Shown piece by piece: positions 57,545 to 64,000 of a DNA stretch of 64,000 nucleotides. The stretch comes from Bacteroidales bacterium UBA6267. Its GTDB lineage: Bacteria > Bacteroidota > Bacteroidia > Bacteroidales > UBA1556. The notes beneath the pieces were generated by a model, which saw only the letters and a program-made list of their open reading frames with translations, was not told the origin of the DNA and did no database searches. A program made the translations under genes and the position numbers. How positions within the stretch are numbered: the stretch's first letter is position 1; each line of letters starts with the position of its first letter. Where the stretch lies: assembly GCA_002440745.1 (NCBI GenBank), contig DJVB01000042.1, positions 104,779 to 168,778 on the forward strand. Direction: 5' to 3'.

Positions 57545-58414
57545 CTAATGACCTTTCAGGTTTTGTTTTTTGTCGTCGTAGCCGGATTTATTGGAAGTGA
57601 AATATTCTCCTAAACGTTTGAATTCCCGTTTAATACGTTTAAAAATCATCTGTAAAAAGTTCCCATCGGCGATTAGAGTGCGAGCGGAGGTCCAGGCGCG
57701 GATTTGTTCACCCTGATCGAAAACAACCCGTCCATATTTCTTAAGTGCTAAAAGCATGGAGCCATCCTCTCCTCTTTTTACATCGGTGCGCCATCCTATT
57801 TCCTGACCGGCTTTGGTAAGAAAGGCAAAACAAGCCCCACCAACCGCCAACTCAGGACGTTTTAAAGCGCGGGCTTTCACAGCTCTATCCCGAAATATTT
57901 CGTAAAGGGCAAAGGAAAACCGGCTTTTGCCCTGTGGAGGCATGAAAGAATAGGTCCCAAAAGCTCCGGAAACGCCATCCTGACTAAGCAATTCATAAAA
58001 TCGCTGCACGTGAGTCGGAGGATAAATGGTGTCGGCATCTCCCGAAATATGGTATTTTCCCTTTGCCATATCTAAGCCACCTTGCCGCGCAAATCCATGT
58101 CCCTGCCGCATTTCGAGCACCCCACGAACTCCGGTTTTTTCAATAATTTGCTGCGTGTGATCCTTTGAGTTATTATTTACAACTATCACCTCGTAAGGAA
58201 TTTCGGTTTTCTGCAAAGAAAGTGAACTAATGGATTTCAATAAATTTTGCTCCTCATTATAGGCAATCACAACTACCGAAACCACAGGCTCAGAAGCATG
58301 AATTTTTGTGTATCTTTTTTGCAAAACCTCAAAAACAGAATTGGGAATTTCATCAAAACTTGGAAAAGACAAATTATGTTGATGAAGCCATTTTGGAATA
58401 CGAAATGCAACCAT
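57545..58414 (-). CDS. Family 2 glycosyltransferase
   Basis: A 289-residue GT-A glycosyltransferase without evident membrane segments. The domain starts near residue 43 (VVSVVVIAYNEEQNLLKSIS), with VIVVNNNSKDHTQQIIE, EMRQGHGFARQGGLDMAKG, the metal motif ISGDADTIYPP, and a later acceptor-side motif GWRTDVKRGEDGSMLLALKK. Length is normal for a soluble GT2. The donor and acceptor cannot be told. It stands as a single gene between the NatAB operon and the NhaC/Nnr pair; no polysaccharide operon surrounds it. Confidence 0.88.
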   Translation of the reverse strand: MVAFRIPKWLHQHNLSFPSFDEIPNSVFEVLQKRYTKIHASEPVVSVVVIAYNEEQNLLKSISSLSLQKTEIPYEVIVVNNNSKDHTQQIIEKTGVRGVLEMRQGHGFARQGGLDMAKGKYHISGDADTIYPPTHVQRFYELLSQDGVSGAFGTYSFMPPQGKSRFSFALYEIFRDRAVKARALKRPELAVGGACFAFLTKAGQEIGWRTDVKRGEDGSMLLALKKYGRVVFDQGEQIRAWTSARTLIADGNFLQMIFKRIKREFKRLGEYFTSNKSGYDDKKQNLKGH

Positions 58415-58480
58415 GATTTAAATATTGGATTTAGGCGGCTAATATAAAATGCACTTAGCTTTAAAGTCAAGCAAGTCAGG

Positions 58481-59974
58481 TTAAATCTTTTCGGTGCCGA
58501 TTTCGGGAAATTGCTCTCGAAGCTCCTCTATTTCCTCCGGCGAATATCTTCTGATTTTAAAATTAAGATATGCCACAAATACCGACATAATTGGACTGAT
58601 TAGATTGAAAAAAGCAAAAGGCAAATATTCCAATGTTGGCACATGAAGCACACGCGAATTGACGGCTCCGCAAGTATTCCATGGCACTAAGACCGAAGTT
58701 ACCGACCCGCCATCTTCCAACGAACGACTCAAAAGTTCCGGTTTTAAGCCCTTTTTGCGATAAATTTTTGCAAACATACGACCAGGTACCACCAAAGAAA
58801 TATACTGTTCGGATGCCGTGATATTCATAAAAATCGCAGACACGACCGTTGAAAGCACCACGGAACCGGTGCGCTTTGCAAAATGAATAATAGATTCGGC
58901 AATTCGGATGAGCAAACCCGCTGATTCCATCATACCACTAAAAGCCATTGCTGTGATGATGAGCCATACGGTTTCCAACATGCCGCGCATCCCTGAAGTG
59001 GATAAAAGTTCTGACAAGGATTCATTTCCGGTATTAACCTGAAGTTCCCCAAAAAAGCTCTGAACCACAACACGATACGAAGCTCCAAGATAAGAATGCT
59101 GACCATTATCTAACGTTTTTATCAAATCCGGTTGGAAAATAATGGCTGCAATTCCGCCCAATAAAGCCCCAACAAAGAGAGAGGGCAATGGTGGATTTTT
59201 ACGAACAATAATCACAACTAAAATCACCGGAAAAATCAACAATAAAGGATTGATATTAAATGTATTATGAAGGGCAATTTTCAACGATTCCACATCATTG
59301 GAAATCATTGCAGAAGAGTGAGAAAAACCAATGATTAGAAAAATGAAAAAAGTGATTGTATAGGTGGGCAAAGTGGTGATAACCATGTATTTAATATGAG
59401 TGAAAATGTCGGTGCCGGCCATAGCAGGAGCAAGATTTGTGGTATCGGACAGTGGCGACATTTTATCGCCAAAATAAGCACCTGAAATAATAGCACCAGC
59501 AACTAATCCCGGGGAAAAACCAAGTGCGGTGCCAATGCCTAAAAGAGCCACTCCAACCGTTGCAATTGTGGACCAGGAGCTTCCTGTTGCCAAACTAATC
59601 ACCGAGGAAACAAGCAGTGTAGCCACTAAAAAATACGAAGGATGCAAAATATCCATACCGTAATAAATCAATGCGGGGACAATACCGCTCAACATCCACG
59701 TCCCAGACAGAGCGCCAATCATCAACAAAATCAAAATGGAAATCATGGAGTCGGAAATATTCTTCACCATGAGTCGCTTCATTTTTTTATACGAAACCTT
59801 ATAAAAAACCGCAACAAGACCGGCCACCACTGTAGCCAAAATCAGTGCGATTTGATTTGGCCCCATTATAGCCTCATCCCCCCAAATGCGAATATTGGTG
59901 AATAGCATAACAATCAGCACAATGATGGGAATTGAAGCTGCAAATAGCGAAGGTCGTTTTGTGGTAAGCGACAT
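58481..59974 (-). CDS. Na+/H+ antiporter NhaC family protein
   Basis: A 497-residue integral membrane protein with about eleven to twelve hydrophobic segments. Recognisable NhaC-family blocks are ISLATGSSWSTIATVGVALLG, ISGAYFGDKMSPLSDTTNLA, SGMMESAGLLIRIAESI, SRSLEDGGSVTSVLVPWNTC and FFNLISPIMSVFVAYLNFK. Members exchange sodium for protons, and some exchange malate/lactate or amino acids together with sodium. It starts 7 bases after nnr on the same strand, so the two are probably co-transcribed. The C-terminal tail is acidic (EEIEELREQFPEIGTEK). Confidence 0.9.
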   Translation of the reverse strand: MSLTTKRPSLFAASIPIIVLIVMLFTNIRIWGDEAIMGPNQIALILATVVAGLVAVFYKVSYKKMKRLMVKNISDSMISILILLMIGALSGTWMLSGIVPALIYYGMDILHPSYFLVATLLVSSVISLATGSSWSTIATVGVALLGIGTALGFSPGLVAGAIISGAYFGDKMSPLSDTTNLAPAMAGTDIFTHIKYMVITTLPTYTITFFIFLIIGFSHSSAMISNDVESLKIALHNTFNINPLLLIFPVILVVIIVRKNPPLPSLFVGALLGGIAAIIFQPDLIKTLDNGQHSYLGASYRVVVQSFFGELQVNTGNESLSELLSTSGMRGMLETVWLIITAMAFSGMMESAGLLIRIAESIIHFAKRTGSVVLSTVVSAIFMNITASEQYISLVVPGRMFAKIYRKKGLKPELLSRSLEDGGSVTSVLVPWNTCGAVNSRVLHVPTLEYLPFAFFNLISPIMSVFVAYLNFKIRRYSPEEIEELREQFPEIGTEKI

Positions 59975-59981
59975 AATTTTT

Positions 59982-61532
59982 TTATTTTAAAAGTGATTTA
60001 AAGCCAAAAATATCCTTTCCGGTTTCATGCAAATAGTTGAAAGCCTCACCTAAATGTCCGATAATATCGGTAGCAATCAGGGACTCTTCCGACTGATGAT
60101 TGAGAGCAATATCACCCGCCAAACCATGCAGATAAACGCCCAAAACTGCCGCATCGTGAGAAGAATAACCTTGAGCTAAGAGTCCGGACAAAATTCCGGT
60201 CAGCACATCTCCGGCTCCTCCGGTGGCCATACCCGGATTGCCGGTATTATTGAAATATAAGGTTCCATCGGGACAACTTATTGAAGTATGTGCACCTTTT
60301 AGAATCAGATAAATACCGAATTTTTTACTCAATTCCTTCTGCTTTTGGATGCGCTGAAAACAGTGTTCCGATTTTCCGACTAGGCGATCGAATTCGCCGA
60401 TATGTGGCGTGAGAATGCTTCCCTCAGGTAAAAATGCAAGCCAAGTTGGATTTTCGCTTAAAATGTTCAAAGCATCGGCATCAATTACTAAAGGAATTGT
60501 AGTTTGTTGGATTAGAAGTTTAAAAGCAGAGGCCGTTTCGTGGCTTTTTCCCAACCCTGGACCAATGGCAATACTATTATAAATTTCAATTTCAGGCAAT
60601 TGAGAAAAATGTTCACTATCGGCATCGAGACTAAACATAGCTTCCGGCAAGACCGACCGTAAAGGAGAAATCACAGCGTCAGGAGCATGAACAGTGAGCA
60701 GTCCGGCACCGGCACGCAAGCAGGCTTGAGCAGACATGATTGCCGCACCCGATTTAGTTCTGCTGCCTGCAATCAAAAGCGCGTGATCAAAGATACCTTT
60801 ATGATCGAATTTCGACCTCCTTCTAAGTAATCCGCACACAATAAAATCCTCAAGCAACACCGCCTCAGGTTTGATTTGTTGAATAAAAGCAGGATGCAAA
60901 CCAATATCAATCACTTGTAATTCACCAATATATACAGCCATCTCGGGCAAGAGCATCATCAACTTGGGAAACTGTAAACTAAGGGTCAGATTTGCTTGAA
61001 TAATGGCCGGATTCTTTTCTTCCACAGGCTGGTCGGCAAACATTCCCGAAGGAATATCCACCGCAATAACGAAAGAACCGGAGTGATTAATTTTAGTAAT
61101 TAATTCCGCAATAAAACCTGTTACAGAGCGATTTAGACCCGAACCGAAAATGGCATCAATAACAATCTCAAAGTTTTGAAAATCAGGAATTTCATAGTTT
61201 GGCTGCAATTCAACCACTGAAACTTTAGTTTGATTTTGAAGTCTCTCTAAATTAATCTGGAAATCTTGAGAAAAAGGAATGCCTACGTTTAATATGAAAA
61301 CAGTTATGTTTTTGCCCATAAGACTTAGCTGACGGGCAATGACCAAACCATCTCCCCCATTATTTCCGGGACCAGCAACGACCGCAATCTCGGAAAACAT
61401 ATCAAATTGGTCACGAATAAAATCAACACAACGAGTAGCCGCCCTCTCCATTAGGTCAATAGACGAAATGGGTTCATTGGCAATGGTAAAAGAGTCAGCC
61501 TCACGGATTTGAGTGGTATTAAGAATTTTCAT
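59982..61532 (-). CDS. nnr: Bifunctional NAD(P)H-hydrate epimerase/dehydratase
   Basis: A 516-residue repair enzyme that converts damaged NAD(P)H hydrates back. N-terminal YjeF_N epimerase domain (about 1-215): MKILNTTQIREADSFTI, VVAGPGNNGGDGLVIARQL, IDAIFGSGLNR and VDIPSGMFAD. C-terminal ribokinase-like ADP-dependent dehydratase (about 230-510): FDHKGIFDHALLIAGSRTKSGAA, AIGPGLGKSHETA, TPHIGEFDRL and NPGMATGGAGDVLTGILSG. Length and motif order are typical of the fused form. First gene with nhaC downstream. Confidence 0.96.
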   Translation of the reverse strand: MKILNTTQIREADSFTIANEPISSIDLMERAATRCVDFIRDQFDMFSEIAVVAGPGNNGGDGLVIARQLSLMGKNITVFILNVGIPFSQDFQINLERLQNQTKVSVVELQPNYEIPDFQNFEIVIDAIFGSGLNRSVTGFIAELITKINHSGSFVIAVDIPSGMFADQPVEEKNPAIIQANLTLSLQFPKLMMLLPEMAVYIGELQVIDIGLHPAFIQQIKPEAVLLEDFIVCGLLRRRSKFDHKGIFDHALLIAGSRTKSGAAIMSAQACLRAGAGLLTVHAPDAVISPLRSVLPEAMFSLDADSEHFSQLPEIEIYNSIAIGPGLGKSHETASAFKLLIQQTTIPLVIDADALNILSENPTWLAFLPEGSILTPHIGEFDRLVGKSEHCFQRIQKQKELSKKFGIYLILKGAHTSISCPDGTLYFNNTGNPGMATGGAGDVLTGILSGLLAQGYSSHDAAVLGVYLHGLAGDIALNHQSEESLIATDIIGHLGEAFNYLHETGKDIFGFKSLLK

Positions 61533-61936
61533 TTCAAAAGAAGATTAAGTCCAAACACATAAGAAAAACTGCGCAAAATTGATAAAGCCCTAAAAGGCTT
61601 CAGATTAAACCACAAATTTATAAATATATTGATTGCCGATATTGTAACAGTGATATTTAATTGATTTTTTCATTTTACTCTAACCCCACAAACATCAAAT
61701 AAAGCATTTCCCTCGTAAAAAAACACTGTCACAATGAGAATTTTAAAGTAATAAAACTACAGGGAAATTTTATGAAGGAGGAAAATTTTTATTAAAAGGA
61801 AGCAAATAAAGATGCTTGTTTCAAACAGTAACGGAATTAAACTAATTTTGCAAGTTAATTTTTAATTTGAGACAATCATCTTTTAAAATTATGCACTTGA
61901 CAAATCTTAATTGCAACTCATCATATAAAAATTTTA
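61533..61936. other. Divergent intergenic region between nnr and the sugar transporter
   Basis: This 404-base AT-rich gap holds a plus-strand -7 box at 61843-61850. No repeat, ORF or RNA structure stands out in the rest. Confidence 0.5.
61843..61850 (+). promoter_or_regulatory. -7 box TAATTTTG of the sugar transporter gene
   Basis: Exact TAnnTTTG match followed by CAAG, 87 bases before the start at 61937. A TTG at 61816-61818 is a distant -33 candidate. Confidence 0.5.
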
Positions 61937-63646
61937 ATGAATACATTAACTGAAACCAAGAACAATATGTCGGAGAAATCCCCCTTAAAACCAACCAATT
62001 ATCCTGCACTTTACACTCTTGTGGCGGTGTTTTTCTTTTGGGGTTTTATTGCCGCTTCCAATGGAGTTTTCATCCCTTTTGCCAAGTCGAAATTCGACCT
62101 GAGCCAGTTTCAAAGTCAGCTTATCGATTCAGCATTTTACTTTGCCTATTATATTGGAGCCTTTCTTCTGTTCATCATTTCCGTTGCCGGGAAAAAAGAC
62201 CTGCTCAATAGCTGGGGATTCAAAAACGGGATTGTTTACGGACTTATGATGTCGGTTGTTGGAGCCTTTGTGATGTTTCCGGCGTTGGCGTCAAGCAGTT
62301 TCGCTTTTATCCTTGCAGCCCTTTTCATCATCGGTTTAGGGTTTTCGTTACAACAAACTGCCGCTAATCCGTTTGCCATTGCTTTAGGCGACGAAAGCAC
62401 CGGCTCAAACCGCCTCAACTTAGCCGGAGGTATCAACTCATTCGGCACCACCATCGGCCCTATCATCTTTGCCTTAGCACTTTTAGGAACGACCACTTTA
62501 GACGAAAGTTTGATTAAGGCCTTGAGTCTTTCCACCGTTCAATGGCTCTATATCATCGTTGGTTTAGCTTTCTTTGGAGCGGCTATGTTGTTTCGCTTTT
62601 CGAAAAAATTGCCCCCAATGAAAGCCGATTCAACCATCGAAAACGAAAACAAAGCAACATGGCTTATCTCCATTATAACCCTGCTTTTAGTAATCATAAT
62701 TTCAATGATTTTCTACCAAAACACCGGCGAAAATGTAGATCATCACAGCCTCACAGGTCTGTACCTAATCCTTGCCGGAATTGCTGTTTTGGTGGTTTCG
62801 CTACTCATTGCAAATGCTGTTGCCCGCAAAAATCCTGACGGCTGGGGTGCGCTAAAATATCCTCAACTTGCCTTGGGAATGATTGCCATATTCACTTATG
62901 TTGGCACCGAAGTTACCATTCAGAGTAATCTTGGAGAATACCTAAAACATCTTGATTTTAAGAACTTTATATTACTAAATGGAGATATCTCCTATTCCGA
63001 TTTTCTACAAAAACTCACCAATAAAGAAGTGGATGGATTTTGGGCATCAATGACTCCAATGCTCATTTCGCTTTATTGGGGAAGTTTGATGATTGGTCGT
63101 TGGGCTGGGGCAATTTCGGCATTCAACCTCAACTCCAAAAGCAGAACTATCGCTTTGGTAATCATTCCTTATATTGCTTTTTTAGTAATTCTGGCTTCCA
63201 ACTATTTAGCAGGTGTCAATTTTTCTTCCATAAAAATCATTCTACCTTATGCGGTAGTTATTTTGATTCAAATTGCCGGTTTCTTTTTCGGACAAGATAA
63301 GCCGGCTAAAACCCTATTAATCTTTGGAATCTTAGGCATAGCAGCGATGATAACAGGAATGTTCACCACAGGTACGGTTGCCGTTTTTGCATTTGTGAGC
63401 GGCGGGCTATTTTGTTCGGTGATGTGGCCGGTAATCTTCAGTTTAGCATTGCAAGGTTTAGGAAAGTTCACCAGTCAAGGCTCCGCATTCTTAGTGATGA
63501 TGATTTTGGGCGGAGCATTTCTGCCTCCACTCCAAGGAAAAATCGCCGATTTAGTCGATATCAATGTCAGCTATTGGGTACCGGTTATGGGCTTCGCCTA
63601 TTTATCCTTCTTTGCATTTATAGTGAAAAAGGTGCGAAAAGGGTAG
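61937..63646 (+). CDS. FucP-like MFS sugar:H+ symporter, long form
   Basis: A 569-residue major facilitator with about twelve hydrophobic segments. FucP-family blocks: VAVFFFWGFIAASNGVFIPF, DSAFYFAYYIGAFLLFI, GLGFSLQQTAANPFAIALGD, RLNLAGGINSFGTTIGPIIF, SLYWGSLMIGRWAGAI and LGGAFLPPLQGKIADL. Fucose, glucose or galactose are typical substrates. It is longer than the usual ~430 residues. Part of the excess is a segment at about 335-372 (LGEYLKHLDFKNFILLNGDI, then SYSDFLQKLTNKEVDG) inserted before the eighth or so membrane span; part is in an extended central loop with two extra hydrophobic stretches. A second ATG at 61967 would remove ten residues. No sugar-catabolic genes are adjacent. Confidence 0.9.
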   Translation: MNTLTETKNNMSEKSPLKPTNYPALYTLVAVFFFWGFIAASNGVFIPFAKSKFDLSQFQSQLIDSAFYFAYYIGAFLLFIISVAGKKDLLNSWGFKNGIVYGLMMSVVGAFVMFPALASSSFAFILAALFIIGLGFSLQQTAANPFAIALGDESTGSNRLNLAGGINSFGTTIGPIIFALALLGTTTLDESLIKALSLSTVQWLYIIVGLAFFGAAMLFRFSKKLPPMKADSTIENENKATWLISIITLLLVIIISMIFYQNTGENVDHHSLTGLYLILAGIAVLVVSLLIANAVARKNPDGWGALKYPQLALGMIAIFTYVGTEVTIQSNLGEYLKHLDFKNFILLNGDISYSDFLQKLTNKEVDGFWASMTPMLISLYWGSLMIGRWAGAISAFNLNSKSRTIALVIIPYIAFLVILASNYLAGVNFSSIKIILPYAVVILIQIAGFFFGQDKPAKTLLIFGILGIAAMITGMFTTGTVAVFAFVSGGLFCSVMWPVIFSLALQGLGKFTSQGSAFLVMMILGGAFLPPLQGKIADLVDINVSYWVPVMGFAYLSFFAFIVKKVRKG

Positions 63647-63649
63647 GTT

Positions 63650-63790
63650 GTTTTTTGTTTGGTGTTTGGTGTTTTTTGTTTTTTGTTTGTCCCTCCTTCG
63701 CCCATCTCCTTCGCCAAGGCTATGGAGGATAAATGTTTGGTGTTTTTTGTTGATTGTTTGGTGTTTGGTGTTTTTTGTTTGTTGTCGATT
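63650..63790. repeat. GT-rich heptamer tract with TCCTTCGCC block
   Basis: Six heptamers (63650-63691), about 43 bases of TCCTTCGCC/GAGGAT type, then eight heptamers (63735-63790). It is the same composite as at 47092-47240. Confidence 0.88.
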
Positions 63791-63809
63791 CTGAATTCAA
63801 TTAACTACT

Positions 63810-63858
63810 GACCTCTGCGCTATGCTCCTTGCGCCTTGCCTTCTGACCTCTGACTTCT
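63810..63858. repeat. Heptamer-phased repeat tract
   Basis: Seven uninterrupted heptamers, GACCTCT through GCGCTAT, GCTCCTT, GCGCCTT, GCCTTCT, GACCTCT and GACTTCT, combining both flavours seen elsewhere. Confidence 0.9.
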
Positions 63859-63885
63859 GACTAATCATATTCTATACTAATGTCA

Positions 63886-63948
63886 CCCCTACGGGGTTTT
63901 GATGTTGTTTTACTTTGTTATGGCTATAATAATTTCACCCCTTCGGGG
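63886..63948. repeat. Paired CCCC/GGGG hairpin repeat
   Basis: CCCCTACGGGG at 63886-63896 and CCCCTTCGGGG at 63938-63948, each preceded by TCA or TTTCA, are 52 bases apart. They look like two units of a small dispersed palindromic repeat. Confidence 0.65.
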
Positions 63949-63983
63949 TTGATTATCATGACCACAATTCACTACTTTCCACT

Positions 63984-64000
63984 GCGCCATGCTCCTTGCG
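63984..64000. repeat. Heptamer tract running off the right edge
   Basis: GCGCCAT GCTCCTT GCG at the last bases, preceded by the same TACTTTCCACT-like context as in the cargo array. The tract continues outside the window. Confidence 0.7.

Larger units (their letters stand above)
63647..64000. other. Repeat-filled intergenic right edge
   Basis: This 354-base stretch holds GT heptamers, a TCCTTCGCC block, GC/GA heptamers, a pair of CCCC-GGGG hairpins and the start of another heptamer tract that runs off the window. No gene seen. Confidence 0.8.

Overview
The window is a stretch of chromosome from a member of the Bacteroidota. No 16S rRNA gene or other order-level marker is present, so I do not go below phylum. 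Evidence for the phylum: thirteen proteins carry type IX secretion system (T9SS) type A C-terminal sorting domains with a YPNP start; Bacteroidota-type promoters (-7 element TAnnTTTG) precede many genes; Shine-Dalgarno sites are not evident; signal peptides end in AQ/SQ; there is a SusC/BtuB-like TonB-dependent receptor with an N-terminal carboxypeptidase-regulatory domain; MurF and Alr are fused; and menaquinone is made by the futalosine route (MqnC). DNA is AT-rich. I found no tRNA, rRNA, transposase, integrase, phage gene or CRISPR array.

Layout. 1-7 kb: minus-strand T9SS cargo genes, three of them mosaic paralogues (2380-6974). 7.2-10.3 kb: a haem/haemoglobin-type TonB receptor and a small membrane-anchored protein. 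10.6-14.8 kb: a plus-strand operon of ECF sigma factor, probable anti-sigma factor, DUF4097-like protein, GIN-domain lipoprotein and two outer-membrane proteins. 15-24.6 kb: core metabolism, with a CpsB-type phosphatase, priA, murF/alr, pdxA, an M17 aminopeptidase and mqnC. 24.6-29.4 kb: an unusual double class-V aminotransferase, a Kelch-like T9SS protein, two tandem candidate small RNAs with ECF-type promoters, and an outer-membrane barrel. 29.5-40.9 kb: a second T9SS cargo array of eight minus-strand ORFs. Six share an almost identical C-terminal cassette, and several are preceded by copies of one promoter/leader repeat and by heptamer-phased repeat tracts. 41-47 kb: glyA, holA, amn, murB and an alkaline phosphatase. 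47.6-52.2 kb: a five-gene plus-strand operon (transketolase N-half, NAD-epimerase, GT2, TIGR03032/DUF4915-like protein, sulfotransferase), probably for a decorated surface glycan. 52.4-61.5 kb: TPR and VanZ-like proteins, a NatAB-type ABC exporter, a GT2, an NhaC antiporter and Nnr. 61.9-63.6 kb: a FucP-like sugar transporter. The right edge is intergenic repeat.

How parts fit. The two cargo arrays look like a surface-protein repertoire diversifying by recombination. Promoter/leader, N-terminal propeller and sorting domain behave as exchangeable blocks, and one ORF (33559-33888) is a leader joined directly to a sorting domain. The intergenic tracts share a strict 7-base phase across differently composed units. 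The most unexpected regulatory object is the pair of 100-base modules at 28.3-28.5 kb. Each has GCAACC, 17 bases, GTCTG, and ends in an intrinsic terminator.
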